A DNA stretch of 64,000 nucleotides from Clostridium cadaveris (GTDB lineage: Bacteria; Bacillota; Clostridia; Clostridiales; Clostridiaceae), in contig NZ_CP076620.1 in assembly GCF_020911725.1 (NCBI RefSeq), positions 3,175,001 to 3,239,000 on the forward strand, in the 5' to 3' direction. Position 1 is the stretch's first letter. Every line of letters begins with the position of its first letter. The translations under genes were made by a program, and so were the position numbers. The notes below the pieces were generated by a model that worked only from the letters and a program-made list of their open reading frames with translations, ran no database searches and had not been told where the DNA came from. Shown one piece after another: positions 26,122-35,074 of this stretch.

Positions 26122-26598
26122 ATGAAAAATATAGGAATTTATTTTGATTTCTCAAATCTTGTAGACAATCCACTACTTACAATTCTTAATCCAATTTCAT
26201 GTGAGCTTTACAATTGGGAAATTTTTTCTAATGATATTCATCTAATAGGTAACGACGGTAAATTAGTAAATGATTTACTTTTTAACAATATACATTTTAT
26301 TGACGGAGAAACTTTTTATTCTACTATAAAAAATTCAGATTATTATCTAATTTTCGCTGGATTCAATGCTTTCCCTAAAGATAAAACATATGAACATGTT
26401 GGTAAGTATGATAAATTTTTAAATAGCAATTGTGAAATAGTAATAGATATATATGATTCTGTATATACTACTATATTATGTAAAAACGCTATATTATTAG
26501 AAGAAATATATAAAAACGCTATAAAAAATAATTTTTCTAAGGTCCGTTATTTAACAGATGATGATATTAGAAGCAATCCTTATGCTGTATATGCTTAA
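26122..26598 (+). CDS. DUF2691-like protein of unknown function
   Basis: This 158-residue, acidic, soluble protein begins IGIYFDFSNLVDNPLLTILNPI and ends YLTDDDIRSNPYAVYA. The pattern (N-terminal Ile-rich strand, a central YYLIFAGFNAFP, a C-terminal T-D-D-D-I-R) resembles the DUF2691 family of small Firmicute proteins; I am not certain. There is a strong promoter and AGGAGG site. A decayed partial copy follows directly, so the gene has been duplicated in tandem. Such short families sometimes act as immunity proteins, but no toxin gene is visible here. Confidence 0.6.
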   Translation: MKNIGIYFDFSNLVDNPLLTILNPISCELYNWEIFSNDIHLIGNDGKLVNDLLFNNIHFIDGETFYSTIKNSDYYLIFAGFNAFPKDKTYEHVGKYDKFLNSNCEIVIDIYDSVYTTILCKNAILLEEIYKNAIKNNFSKVRYLTDDDIRSNPYAVYA

Positions 26599-26609
26599 AT
26601 TTATAAAAG

Positions 26610-26774
26610 ATGAAAATATAGGAGTTTATTTTGATTTTTCAAATCTTATAGGTAATCCAATACTTACAATTCTTAATCCAATTTCGTATGAACTTTACAA
26701 TTTAGAATTTTTTTAATGTCCATTATTTAACACATGATGATATTAGGAACAATCCTTTTAGCATATTTGATTAA
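26610..26774 (+). pseudogene. Decayed, internally deleted copy of the DUF2691-like gene
   Basis: This stretch aligns first to codons 1-~38 of the gene just upstream and then directly to its last ~20 codons (YLTDDDIRSNP in the parent, YLTHDDIRNNP here). The middle (about 300 nt) is gone. One A is also missing after the start (ATGAAAATATAG), giving a stop at codon 4. The parent has the 9-nt direct repeat TTTTTCTAA at both deletion ends (26223-26231 and 26532-26540), which fits slippage-type loss. Confidence 0.8.
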
Positions 26775-26781
26775 ATAAATT

Positions 26782-27123
26782 TTATAATCCAATTAATGCT
26801 CTCCAAGTATTTCTTCCAACAATACCATCTGCACTAAGATTATTATCTTCTTGAAATCTCATTACAGCATTCTTAGTTTCATATCCATAAATTCCATCTG
26901 ATCCATAAGAAATACTATAGCCTAGACTTATTAACCTTTGTTGAAGAAGTTTTGTTATATTTCCACTAGCACCATGTTTGATTAATGGGCACCCATCTAA
27001 TGTATTAGGTCCTGGATACCCATCCACTTTTTGATTGGAATATCCTTGATTATTGCACTCTTGTTGCAAATTCTCTACCCAAGTACTTTTCCCTATTAGT
27101 AATGACTTAAATTTACTCTCATT
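26782..27123 (-). pseudogene. Peptidoglycan-binding domain remnant of a cell-wall hydrolase
   Basis: The open frame encodes about 113 residues with no credible start (a TTG at 27069 lacks a ribosome site). It holds WVENLQQECNNQGYSNQKVDG, PGPNTLDGCPLIKHGASGNI and a PG_binding_1 domain ending DGIVGRNTWRALIGL. These are typical of the C-terminus of clostridial lysozymes and amidases. The catalytic domain is missing and the frame is stopped by TAA at 27124-27126, next to the rpsI terminator. It is most likely a truncated lysin, possibly prophage-derived. Confidence 0.72.
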
Positions 27124-27133
27124 TTATATAAAA

Positions 27134-27164
27134 AAATCCCACAAACACTGAGTTTGTGGGATTT
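27134..27164 (-). terminator. Terminator of rplM-rpsI
   Basis: A perfect 12-bp stem (AAATCCCACAAA / TTTGTGGGATTT) with a 7-nt loop is followed on the minus strand by further Ts (7 in a row counting the stem's last bases). It lies 16 nt past rpsI. Confidence 0.92.
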
Positions 27165-27179
27165 GTATAACTCCAAATA

Positions 27180-27572
27180 CTATCTCTTTGAGAACTGTGG
27201 AGCTCTTCTAGCCTTTTTAAGACCGTATTTCTTTCTTTCCTTCATTCTTGGGTCTCTAGTTAAGAAACCAGCTTTCTTTAATTCTGGTCTTAAGCTTTCG
27301 TCAGCTTTTAATAAAGCTCTAGCTATTCCGTGTCTTATAGCTCCTGCTTGACCTGTGAATCCACCACCATTAACATTAACTATAACGTCAAATTTGTCCT
27401 TAGTTCCTGTTAAAACTAATGGTTGATTAACTACAACTCTTAAAGTTTCTAATCCAAGATAATTTTCTATATCTCTCTTATTTATTGTTACTTTACCTTC
27501 TCCTGGTACAAGTATTACTCTAGCGATAGATTTCTTTCTTCTACCAGTTCCCATATATTGAACCTTAGCCAT
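27180..27572 (-). CDS. rpsI: 30S ribosomal protein S9
   Basis: This 130-residue S9 is part of the 30S head, and its C-terminal tail reaches the anticodon of P-site tRNA. It begins with [14 protein letters not shown], has the central [20 protein letters not shown] and ends [12 protein letters not shown] with the conserved terminal Lys-Arg. Usual length. It follows rplM by 21 nt with an AGGAGG site; this two-gene unit is widespread in bacteria. Confidence 0.98.
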   Translation of the reverse strand: MAKVQYMGTGRRKKSIARVILVPGEGKVTINKRDIENYLGLETLRVVVNQPLVLTGTKDKFDVIVNVNGGGFTGQAGAIRHGIARALLKADESLRPELKKAGFLTRDPRMKERKKYGLKKARRAPQFSKR

Positions 27573-27593
27573 CTCAATTCCTCCTCTCAGCTA

Positions 27594-28028
27594 CTAGTAC
27601 TTTAACTCAAGTACTTCTGGATTCTGTGCTGCGTGATTGTGCTCAGCGCCTCTATAAACCTTAAGCTTCTTAAGCATTTTTCTTCCTAAAACTCCTGTTG
27701 GAAGCATTCTTCTTACAGCCTCTTCAAATACGAACTCAGGCTTCTTGTCTAATGCTACTCTGTAAGAAGTCTCTTTTAATCCACCTGGATAGAAAGAGTG
27801 ATGTCTTAACATTTTTTGGTCTAATTTCTTTCCAGTTAAAACTACCTTCTCAGCGTTTATTATTATTACGAAGTCTCCTGTGTCAACATTTGGTGTAAAT
27901 GTTGGCTTATGTTTTCCTCTTAATATTGATGCAACTTGGCTAGCAACTCTTCCTAGTGGCTTTCCTGCTGCGTCAACTACATACCATTTTCTTTCAACCT
28001 CTTGTGGTTTAGCAATGTATGATTTCAT
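27594..28028 (-). CDS. rplM: 50S ribosomal protein L13
   Basis: This 144-residue early-assembly 50S protein binds 23S rRNA. Family motifs include [30 protein letters not shown], the FYPGGLKE loop and [20 protein letters not shown]. Usual length. It is the first gene of the rplM-rpsI unit, with a consensus promoter and a ~105-nt leader upstream that probably carries the L13 autoregulatory structure. Confidence 0.98.
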   Translation of the reverse strand: MKSYIAKPQEVERKWYVVDAAGKPLGRVASQVASILRGKHKPTFTPNVDTGDFVIIINAEKVVLTGKKLDQKMLRHHSFYPGGLKETSYRVALDKKPEFVFEEAVRRMLPTGVLGRKMLKKLKVYRGAEHNHAAQNPEVLELKY

Positions 28029-28133
28029 GTTTTTCCCTCCCTGAACTATACATTAAGTTTTTTTCGTCAGTATCCATTTATGTTAAGATTCAAAATCTCG
28101 TGAATCTATTACACGATGACACACTTATCAAAC
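28029..28133 (-). ncRNA. Probable L13 autoregulatory leader of rplM
   Basis: This ~105-nt transcribed leader before rplM can fold locally (AGATTC / GAATCT; CGTG / CACG as an alternative pairing). An L13 leader is known upstream of rplM in low-GC Gram-positive bacteria. I could not check the match to that covariance model. Confidence 0.45.
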
Positions 28134-28139
28134 AAAACT

Positions 28140-28168
28140 ATTATATTACATCTAGCCGGGCGTGTCAA
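28140..28168 (-). promoter_or_regulatory. Consensus promoter of rplM-rpsI
   Basis: On the minus strand TTGACA (28163-28168) and TATAAT (28140-28145), both perfect consensus, have a 17-nt spacer. No strong terminator separates truA from it. Confidence 0.85.
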
Positions 28169-28183
28169 CATATTCTTAGCATT

Positions 28184-28918
28184 TTAATAAAATACTTTTT
28201 TAAGTATCAATCCTTGTGGCGGCGCTACTTTCTTAGTGTATGTTCTATTTTTTGATTCTATGGCTTTTAATACTATTTCGGGATTCTTCTTCCCTCTTCC
28301 TATTTCTATTAGAAGCCCTACCATTATTCTAACCATATTGTATAAAAATCCATCACCTGTGGCATATATTTTTATCATATCCCCTTGATTCTCTATATGT
28401 ACATCGTAAAGAGTTCTTATAGAAGATGTAGTTGAGCTTCCTTGAGTCTTAAAAGCTTCAAAGTCATGAGTCCCTAAAAAGTATGTGCATGCTTTCTTCA
28501 TGGCTTCTAAATCAAGTTTTTCTCTAACTCTATAGGAGTAATTCCTATAAAGAACACTTGGCTCTTCTTTATTTAATATGGTATAGCAATAAGTCTTCTG
28601 TTTTGTGTAATATCTAGCGTGGAATTCTAAATCCACTTCTTCTGAATTGGTGATACATATATCTTTCGGCAAAGCATTGTTTAAAGGAAACATAAACTTT
28701 TCTCCAGGAATTGTGCTCTCTGTATAAAAATTTACTATATAGTTCTCTGCATGTACTCCTGAATCAGTTCTGCTACACCCTATAGTCTTAACATCTTCAC
28801 CAGTAACTCGCTTTATGGCTTTTAAAAGTTCTCCTTCTACAGTCAAAGCGTTATTTTGTTTCTGCCAGCCAGCATAATTAGTACCGTCATACTCCAATGT
28901 TAGCTTAACATTTTTCAT
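28184..28918 (-). CDS. truA: tRNA pseudouridine(38-40) synthase TruA
   Basis: This 244-residue TruA enzyme isomerises uridines 38-40 in tRNA anticodon arms. The catalytic aspartate is in GCSRTDSGVHA (near residue 52). LEYDGTNYAGWQKQ at the N-terminus and GDGFLYNMVRIMVG near the end are diagnostic. It is the last gene of the ecfA1-ecfA2-ecfT-truA unit, a common clostridial and bacillar arrangement following the alpha operon. Confidence 0.96.
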   Translation of the reverse strand: MKNVKLTLEYDGTNYAGWQKQNNALTVEGELLKAIKRVTGEDVKTIGCSRTDSGVHAENYIVNFYTESTIPGEKFMFPLNNALPKDICITNSEEVDLEFHARYYTKQKTYCYTILNKEEPSVLYRNYSYRVREKLDLEAMKKACTYFLGTHDFEAFKTQGSSTTSSIRTLYDVHIENQGDMIKIYATGDGFLYNMVRIMVGLLIEIGRGKKNPEIVLKAIESKNRTYTKKVAPPQGLILKKVFY

Positions 28919-28945
28919 CTTTTCACCTTCAACTTTTATCTTAAT

Positions 28946-29749
28946 TTAAACTACGTATTTTATTCCTATTGAAGCTATTGCAAACACTGCAAATAGAATA
29001 AATGCAACAGTATCTCTAGTTTCCATTTTTAAAATCTTCATTCTAGTTCTTCCTTCTCCGCCTCTATAGCATCTCGCTTCCATAGCATTTGCAAGTTCAT
29101 CTGCTCTTCTAAAGGAAGATATAAATAGTGGTACTAAAAGAGGTATAAGGCTCTTTGCCTTTTGTATAATTCCACCACTTTCAAAATCTGCTCCTCTTGC
29201 CATTTGAGCCTTCATTATCTTATCAGTTTCATCCATTAAAGTTGGTATGAATCTTAATGCTATAGTCATCATCATAGCTAACTCATGCGCAGGAAGACCT
29301 ATCTTTTTAAATGGATTTAGTAGCTTCTCTATACCGTCTGTAAGCTCTATAGGTGATGTTGTAAGTGTAAGAAGTGATGTACCTGATATAAGGAATATAA
29401 GTCTTAATATCATAAATCCTGCTGTTCTAAGCCCTTCTCTATAAACCTCCAAAAATCCCCACTTATATATCAAAGTCTCACCTTTTATCATAAAAACGTT
29501 CAATATAGCGGTAATCAAAACTAGTACAAATATAGCTTTTAGCCCCTTAAACAGATATTTAGGAGACAATTTTGAAACATATAATATTGCACCAATAAAT
29601 AATACTACAAATAAATATCCCCAAAAACTTTTGATTAAAAAGATATCTACAATAAATAGTATAGATATAAGTATCTTTGTTCTTGGATCTAATTTATGTA
29701 TAAAGGAATCTCCCGGAACGTATTGTCCTATTGTTATATCCTTTATCAT
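28946..29749 (-). CDS. ecfT: ECF transporter transmembrane component EcfT
   Basis: This 267-residue membrane protein has several hydrophobic segments and two Ala-Arg-type coupling motifs that contact the ATPases (MARGADF near residue 185 and MEARCYRGG near 220). It begins IGQYVPGDSFIHKLDPRTKI, typical of EcfT. With EcfA1 and EcfA2 it forms the shared energising module that pairs with vitamin-specific S components encoded elsewhere (cobalamin precursors or other vitamins; not determinable here). Confidence 0.94.
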   Translation of the reverse strand: MIKDITIGQYVPGDSFIHKLDPRTKILISILFIVDIFLIKSFWGYLFVVLFIGAILYVSKLSPKYLFKGLKAIFVLVLITAILNVFMIKGETLIYKWGFLEVYREGLRTAGFMILRLIFLISGTSLLTLTTSPIELTDGIEKLLNPFKKIGLPAHELAMMMTIALRFIPTLMDETDKIMKAQMARGADFESGGIIQKAKSLIPLLVPLFISSFRRADELANAMEARCYRGGEGRTRMKILKMETRDTVAFILFAVFAIASIGIKYVV

Positions 29750-29794
29750 TTTTCTCTTCCTCCGTCCTAATCAAACTTTGGCTAGAACCTATTC

Positions 29795-30643
29795 TTAATT
29801 TAGTATTTTAAGAATAGCTTTCTTAGCATCCTCTACTGTAAATATATCATCATTTATGTTAAAACCTCTATTCCTCAGTTCTCTCACTAAATAAGTAATC
29901 TGAGGTGCAGCAAGACCTATATTCTCTAATGTATCAATTTCTTTAAATACCTCATAAGGCTTTCCATCAAGAACACATTTTCCCTTATTCATTACAAGAA
30001 TTCTATCTGCAACTCGTGCTACGTCCTCCATGCTGTGGGAAACCAAAATTATTGTCATATTGTATTCATCATGAAGTTTCTTGATTTGGCCTAATATCTC
30101 ATCTCTTCCTTTTGGATCTAATCCAGCTGTAGGTTCATCTAATATAAGCACTTTTGGTTCCATAGCTACAACTCCAGCTATAGCTACTCTTCTCTTTTGA
30201 CCTCCGCTTAATTCAAATGGAGATTTATCTTTGTAAGTTTCAAAGTCTAATCCAACCATTTTCATGGCTTTCTTTACTCTTACTGAGATTTCCTCATCAG
30301 AAAGACCTAAATTTCTAGGACCAAATTCAATATCCTTTTCTATTGTTTCCTCAAATAATTGATACTCAGGATATTGAAATACGATACCAACTTTTTTTCT
30401 AACATCACTTAGTTTTATTTCTTTATTAGTTATATTTTTATCATCAACAATAATCTCTCCACTGGTTGGCTTAAGAAGCCCATTCATATGTTGTATTAAT
30501 GTGGATTTTCCTGAACCAGTATGACCTATAAGTGCAACAAACTGTCCATCATTAATCTCTAGAGAAACATCGTCTAACGCCTTTTTCTCAAAAGGTGATC
30601 CTGGCATATATACATGTGTTAAGTTACTTATTTTAATTGACAT
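29795..30643 (-). CDS. ecfA2: ECF transporter ATP-binding protein EcfA2
   Basis: This 282-residue ATPase has Walker A GHTGSGKS (40-47), the signature [13 protein letters not shown], Walker B VLILDEPT and the Q-loop [10 protein letters not shown] typical of EcfA2/CbiO. It overlaps ecfA1 by 16 nt, and ecfT follows 45 nt later. It acts with EcfA1 as an ATPase heterodimer. Confidence 0.94.
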   Translation of the reverse strand: MSIKISNLTHVYMPGSPFEKKALDDVSLEINDGQFVALIGHTGSGKSTLIQHMNGLLKPTSGEIIVDDKNITNKEIKLSDVRKKVGIVFQYPEYQLFEETIEKDIEFGPRNLGLSDEEISVRVKKAMKMVGLDFETYKDKSPFELSGGQKRRVAIAGVVAMEPKVLILDEPTAGLDPKGRDEILGQIKKLHDEYNMTIILVSHSMEDVARVADRILVMNKGKCVLDGKPYEVFKEIDTLENIGLAAPQITYLVRELRNRGFNINDDIFTVEDAKKAILKILN

Positions 30644-31470
30644 AATGCATTCACCATCTCATTTATAGTTAATATTTTTTCACTGACATCAATACCACTT
30701 TTCTTTAATTCATAGGCTAGCTCTGTTACCTGTGGTACGTCTAGTCCTATTTTCTTCATTTCCCTTACTTTAGAAAACACATCTCTAGGTTTTCCTTCCA
30801 TAAGTACTTTTCCATCATCCATAACTATTATTCTATCAGCTTCTACAGCCTCTTCCATATAGTGAGTAATAAGGACTATAGTTATCCCATATTCTTTATT
30901 CAGCTCTTTTATAGTCTTTATAACTTCTTTTCTTCCTGAAGGGTCTAGCATTGCTGTAGGTTCATCTAATACAATGCATTTTGGTCTCATAGCAAGTATT
31001 CCTGCTATAGCCACCCTTTGCTTTTGCCCACCAGATAAAAGATGTGGAGCGTGCCTTCTATACTCATACATTCCTACTTTCTTTAGACTGCTGTCCACTC
31101 TTTGTCTTATCTCTTTAGGGTCAACCCCTAAATTTTCTGGTCCAAAAGCAACGTCCTCTTCAACTATAGTTGCAACAAGCTGGTTATCAGGATTCTGAAA
31201 CACCATACCTGCGCTACTTCTTATATTCCAAAGATTATCGCTATCTTTCGAATCCATTCCATTTATATAAATAGTTCCACTGCTTGGTAAAAGAAGTGCG
31301 TTCATTAGTTTTGCTATAGTAGACTTTCCTGATCCGTTATGACCTAGTATAACTAAAAACTCACCTCGATCTACATTAAGATTTACCCCATTAACAGCGA
31401 ACTTTTCCTCATTTTCATCTTCATGAAAGTATTTATATGTTAAATTTTCACTTTTAATCATAGTATCCAT
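30628..31470 (-). CDS. ecfA1: ECF transporter ATP-binding protein EcfA1
   Basis: This 280-residue ATPase has Walker A GHNGSGKS (43-50), the Q-loop [10 protein letters not shown], the signature [14 protein letters not shown] and Walker [10 protein letters not shown] frame from 31485 exists, but its first codons are the ribosome site itself (TTGGAGGAA); the ATG at 31470, 8 nt after GGAGG, is the start. It is first in the operon, behind a good promoter (31581-31609). Confidence 0.94.
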   Translation of the reverse strand: MDTMIKSENLTYKYFHEDENEEKFAVNGVNLNVDRGEFLVILGHNGSGKSTIAKLMNALLLPSSGTIYINGMDSKDSDNLWNIRSSAGMVFQNPDNQLVATIVEEDVAFGPENLGVDPKEIRQRVDSSLKKVGMYEYRRHAPHLLSGGQKQRVAIAGILAMRPKCIVLDEPTAMLDPSGRKEVIKTIKELNKEYGITIVLITHYMEEAVEADRIIVMDDGKVLMEGKPRDVFSKVREMKKIGLDVPQVTELAYELKKSGIDVSEKILTINEMVNALCQLK

Positions 31471-31580
31471 TAGGATTTCCTCCAAAAATTATCCAAATGT
31501 GTAGTGAATATCGTCATAGTGTAAAGCCTTTATGAAAGCTTATTTTACCTATGTTCTAGAAAAATTTCATTACCTTTCCT

Positions 31581-31609
31581 ATTATAAATAATATTCCATT
31601 TTAATTCAA
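31581..31609 (-). promoter_or_regulatory. Promoter of ecfA1-ecfA2-ecfT-truA
   Basis: On the minus strand TTGAAT (31604-31609) and TATAAT (31581-31586) have a 17-nt spacer, between the rplQ terminator and ecfA1. The leader is about 105 nt, with no obvious riboswitch. Confidence 0.7.
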
Positions 31610-31677
31610 GTTAAGCGGTATAAATAACCGTTTAAATTTTTATAATTTTTTATAATTTTATATATATATATTAAAAT

Positions 31678-31704
31678 AGGGACTAAGTCTTAAACTTAAT
31701 CCCT
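31678..31704 (-). terminator. Terminator of the S10-spc-alpha super-operon
   Basis: An 11-bp stem with one G-U pair (AGGGATTAAGT / ACTTAGTCCCT on the minus strand) and a 5-nt loop is followed by ATTTTAATATA. It starts 17 nt past rplQ. Confidence 0.82.
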
Positions 31705-31720
31705 GATGTAAAAGAATTTA

Positions 31721-32062
31721 TTATACTAATTCAAGTATAACTACTTCTGCTCCGTCGCCTCTTCTTGGACCTACTTTGTACATTCTAGTATATCCACCGT
31801 TTCTTTCAGCATACTTTGGAGCAACTTCATCAAATAATCTCTTAACAACTGCTTCTTCAGTTACGAAAGAAAGCACTTGTCTTCTTGAGTGAAGATCTCC
31901 TGCTTTTGCAAGAGTTATCATTTTTTCAGCTAATCTTCTTGTTTCCTTAGCTCTAGTTTCAGTAGTCTCTATTTTACCGTTCTTTAAGAAGCTAGTAACA
32001 AGGTTTCTTAACATAGCTATTCTTTGATCAGTTGGGCGTCCTAATTTACGTTGTACTGCCAT
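31721..32062 (-). CDS. rplQ: 50S ribosomal protein L17
   Basis: This 113-residue L17 begins with [19 protein letters not shown], has [14 protein letters not shown] and ends [25 protein letters not shown]. It lies near the peptide exit tunnel base. It is the last gene of the super-operon, 12 nt after rpoA, with the terminator following. It is the short bacterial form without C-terminal extension. Confidence 0.98.
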   Translation of the reverse strand: MAVQRKLGRPTDQRIAMLRNLVTSFLKNGKIETTETRAKETRRLAEKMITLAKAGDLHSRRQVLSFVTEEAVVKRLFDEVAPKYAERNGGYTRMYKVGPRRGDGAEVVILELV

Positions 32063-32074
32063 AGATTTACCTCC

Positions 32075-33022
32075 TTACTCATCGTTTAGTCTTAAGCCTA
32101 AGCCTAATTCTTTAAGTTTTCTTTCCACTTCTTCAAGGGATTTCTTACCTAAATTTCTTACCTTCATCATGTCATCCATAGATCTTTGAGCAAGCTCCTG
32201 AACTGTATTTATACCAGCTCTCTTTAAACAGTTGTAAGATCTTACTGATAAATCAAGTTCTTCTATGGTCATTTCTAAGGCTTTTTCTTTCTTATCTTCC
32301 TCTTTTTCGATCATTATCTCAACATCGTTAGCATGATCTGTAAGAGTCATGAATAGTTTGAAATGCTCTATAAGTATTTTAGCTGATAAACTGATAGCTT
32401 CTTCAGTCTTAATAGTTCCATTAGTCCAAATTTCTAATATCAATTTGTCATAATCACTAATTTGACCTACTCTTGTGTTTTCTACAGTAAAGTTTACCCT
32501 CTTTACTGGAGTGTATATAGAATCTACAGCTATTGATGATATTGGAAGATCATCTGTCTTATTTCTAGTTTGGCTTACATAGCCTCTACCATTATTAATA
32601 GTAATCTCCATATATAGCTTACCATCTGTATCTAGAGTAGCTATATGTAGGTCCTTATTAATAACCTCAATATCTCCATCTGTCTTTATATCAGCACCAG
32701 TAACCTCTCCTGGTCCTTGAGCATCAATATAAATAGTCTTTGGACCTTCTCCTGTCATTGTAAGAGCTAAAGCTTTAATGTTTAAGATTATCTCTGTAAC
32801 ATCTTCCTTAACACCTTGAACAGTTGAAAGTTCATGTAAAACCCCATCTATTTTTACAGAAGTTGCTGCAACACCTGGCAATGAGGAAAGCAATATTCTT
32901 CTTAAAGCATTTCCTAATGTTATACCATAACCCCTCTCAAGAGGTTCTACAACAAATTTACCATAGCTTCCGTCTTCGCTAACTTCTACACATTCTATTT
33001 TTGGCTTTTCTATTTCTAACAT
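32075..33022 (-). CDS. rpoA: RNA polymerase alpha subunit
   Basis: This 315-residue protein has the dimerising N-terminal domain (residues 1-~225; [22 protein letters not shown]) that nucleates beta and beta' assembly. A linker and the C-terminal domain follow (~245-315; [34 protein letters not shown]), which contact UP elements and activators. Standard length. It sits between rpsD and rplQ as in most Firmicutes. An extended hairpin (33082-33117) lies in the spacer to rpsD. Confidence 0.98.
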   Translation of the reverse strand: MLEIEKPKIECVEVSEDGSYGKFVVEPLERGYGITLGNALRRILLSSLPGVAATSVKIDGVLHELSTVQGVKEDVTEIILNIKALALTMTGEGPKTIYIDAQGPGEVTGADIKTDGDIEVINKDLHIATLDTDGKLYMEITINNGRGYVSQTRNKTDDLPISSIAVDSIYTPVKRVNFTVENTRVGQISDYDKLILEIWTNGTIKTEEAISLSAKILIEHFKLFMTLTDHANDVEIMIEKEEDKKEKALEMTIEELDLSVRSYNCLKRAGINTVQELAQRSMDDMMKVRNLGKKSLEEVERKLKELGLGLRLNDE

Positions 33023-33081
33023 CTACAAACCCTCCTTATATTTAAACTGGCATATTATTTTATGAGGGCAACTGATTTCAT

Positions 33082-33117
33082 ATAATTATGGTAGAAATAA
33101 ACTTCTACCACAATTAT
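33082..33117 (-). other. Strong hairpin between rpsD and rpoA
   Basis: There are 14 base pairs with one mismatch (AATTATGGTAGAA-type arms) and a 6-nt loop. No T-run follows on the minus strand, so it is not a classical terminator; RNA processing, message protection or partial attenuation are possible. Confidence 0.6.
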
Positions 33118-33128
33118 TTTAAAAGCTA

Positions 33129-33749
33129 TTATCTGCTGTATAACTCGACGATTAATGTCTCGTTTATTGGAGAATCTATGTCTTCTCTAGCAGGTTGTGC
33201 TACTACTTTACCTTCAAAGTTTTCAACGTTAGCTTCTAACCACTTTGGTAAAGTCTTTGGATTCTCAGCAAATACCTTGAATTTTTCAGTAGCTCTGCTT
33301 TTCTCACAAACACTTATAACATCGTTGACATTTACATTGTAAGAAGCGATATCAACCTTCTTACCATTTACTAAGAAATGTCCGTGTGTTACTAATTGTC
33401 TAGCTTCTGATCTTGATGCACCATATCCTAGTCTGTAAACAACATTATCAAGTCTCATTTCTAAAAGTCTTAATAAGTTTTCACCAGTGATTCCTCTTTG
33501 CTTATCAGCTTTTTCATAGTAGCATCTGAATTGCTTTTCAAGAACACCATATATTCTTCTAGCTTTTTGTTTTTCTCTTAACTGCATTCCGTAGTTAGAT
33601 ACTTTCTTTCTGTTTTGTCCGTGTTGTCCTGGCGCATAGCTTCTTCTAGCAAATGCACATTTATCTGTATAACATCTATCACCTTTTAAGAACAACTTCA
33701 TACCTTCTCTTCTGCAAAGTTTGCAGCTTGCTCCAGTATATCTTGCCAT
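33129..33749 (-). CDS. rpsD: 30S ribosomal protein S4
   Basis: This 206-residue primary 16S-binding protein nucleates the 30S body. An N-terminal zinc-like [10 protein letters not shown] set of cysteines (C9, C12, C26, C31) precedes RSYAPGQHG, and the S4 RNA-binding domain covers ~95-160 ([31 protein letters not shown]). Unlike in B. subtilis, where rpsD stands alone, it lies in the alpha operon. S4 is a known mRNA-binding autorepressor in several bacteria. Confidence 0.98.
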   Translation of the reverse strand: MARYTGASCKLCRREGMKLFLKGDRCYTDKCAFARRSYAPGQHGQNRKKVSNYGMQLREKQKARRIYGVLEKQFRCYYEKADKQRGITGENLLRLLEMRLDNVVYRLGYGASRSEARQLVTHGHFLVNGKKVDIASYNVNVNDVISVCEKSRATEKFKVFAENPKTLPKWLEANVENFEGKVVAQPAREDIDSPINETLIVELYSR

Positions 33750-33776
33750 TAAATTACACCTCCTGTTAACTAAAAA

Positions 33777-34172
33777 TTAAACTCTTCTTCTCTTTGGTGG
33801 TCTACATCCGTTATGTGGTATTGGAGTTACGTCCTTTATTAGAGTAACTTCTAGACCTGCTGCTTGTAGAGATCTGATTGCTGCTTCTCTTCCTGCTCCT
33901 GGTCCTTTTACATATACCTCAACACTCTTTAAACCGTGTTCCATAGCTGCTTTAGCTGATGTTTCAGCTGCCATTTGTGCAGCAAATGGAGTACTTTTTC
34001 TTGATCCTCTGAATCCCAATGCTCCCGCACTAGACCATGATAAAGCATTTCCTGCTGCATCAGTTAAAGTAACTATTGAGTTATTGAAAGTTGACTTTAT
34101 GTGTGCTGCACCGTGCTCAACATTCTTTCTCTCTTTTCTTCTTCTGGTCTTTTTAACCTTTTGAGCTGCCAT
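33777..34172 (-). CDS. rpsK: 30S ribosomal protein S11
   Basis: This 131-residue S11 of the 30S platform, near the E site, has [36 protein letters not shown] and the C-terminal [16 protein letters not shown]. Usual length. It lies 18 nt after rpsM and 27 nt before rpsD. Confidence 0.98.
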   Translation of the reverse strand: MAAQKVKKTRRRKERKNVEHGAAHIKSTFNNSIVTLTDAAGNALSWSSAGALGFRGSRKSTPFAAQMAAETSAKAAMEHGLKSVEVYVKGPGAGREAAIRSLQAAGLEVTLIKDVTPIPHNGCRPPKRRRV

Positions 34173-34190
34173 TGTCTTACCTCCTAACTA

Positions 34191-34556
34191 TTACTTCTTC
34201 TTACCTGCTATAGTCTTCTTAGGACCTTTTCTAGTTCTAGCATTAGTCTTAGTTCTTTGTCCTCTTACTGGAAGACCTCTTCTATGTCTCATACCTCTGT
34301 AACATCCGATTTCTACTAATCTCTTGATATTAAGAGCTACTTCTCTTCTAAGATCACCTTCAACTTTAAGGTTCTTTACGTAATCTCTTATAGCATTAAC
34401 TTCTTCTTCACTTAAATCCTTAACTCTAACGTCTGGATTTACTCCAGTAGCTTCAAGAATTTTTCTAGAAGTAGGTAATCCTATTCCAAATATATATGTT
34501 AGACCTATTTCTACTCTTTTTTCTTTTGGTAGGTCTACGCCTGCTATTCTTGCCAT
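34191..34556 (-). CDS. rpsM: 30S ribosomal protein S13
   Basis: This 121-residue head protein bridges to the 50S and touches P-site tRNA through its basic C-terminal tail ([23 protein letters not shown]). The helix-two-turns-helix region [19 protein letters not shown] is present. A structured leader (34633-34679) lies upstream, separating it from rpmJ, so expression of the rpsM-rplQ segment may be adjusted here. Confidence 0.98.
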   Translation of the reverse strand: MARIAGVDLPKEKRVEIGLTYIFGIGLPTSRKILEATGVNPDVRVKDLSEEEVNAIRDYVKNLKVEGDLRREVALNIKRLVEIGCYRGMRHRRGLPVRGQRTKTNARTRKGPKKTIAGKKK

Positions 34557-34632
34557 TAAAATTTACACCTCCTGGTAATTGAAATGTCTTGTTTAACTTT
34601 ATCTAGTGGTTTTAATGAATTTATTTCAAATC

Positions 34633-34679
34633 TTAGGTCAATAGAGCGTAGCGGTTACTCTATTGTCAGCCTTACCTAA
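34633..34679 (-). ncRNA. Structured leader upstream of rpsM (candidate r-protein control element)
   Basis: Two nested perfect stems enclose an internal loop and an 11-nt apical loop: TTAGGT / ACCTAA (34633-34638 with 34674-34679) and CAATAGAG / CTCTATTG (34639-34646 with 34658-34665). It lies ~75 nt before rpsM in an otherwise tightly packed super-operon. Firmicute S4 and alpha-operon control is known in general; the ligand here is inferred. Confidence 0.55.
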
Positions 34680-34709
34680 AATCTACTAACGGTTATATCT
34701 TTTTTTATA

Positions 34710-34835
<126 letters not shown>

Positions 34836-34838
34836 TTA

Positions 34839-35057
34839 TTACTTCGCTCTCCAAGTAATTCTTCCACGAGTCAAATCATATGGAGAAAGCTCCACAGTAA
34901 CTTTATCTCCTGGTAGAATCCTTATGAAGTTCATTCTTAACTTACCTGATATGTGAGCTAATATTTTATGCCCACTTTCAAGTTCTACTTGAAACATTGC
35001 ATTAGGTAGAGCTTCTAAAACTATACCTTGCATTTCTATAACATCATCTTTAGACAT
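34839..35057 (-). CDS. infA: Translation initiation factor IF-1
   Basis: This 72-residue OB-fold protein begins [22 protein letters not shown], with [24 protein letters not shown]. It binds the 30S A site during initiation. Exact family length. It lies 17 nt after the KOW protein gene and 15 nt before rpmJ. Confidence 0.98.
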   Translation of the reverse strand: MSKDDVIEMQGIVLEALPNAMFQVELESGHKILAHISGKLRMNFIRILPGDKVTVELSPYDLTRGRITWRAK

Positions 35058-35074
35058 AAGGTAATCAAACCTCC

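Noticed and set aside
27134-27164. Inverted repeat as an IS or attachment-site end next to the lysin remnant
   Set aside because: It is a typical rho-independent terminator for rpsI, with a stem ending in A/T runs.
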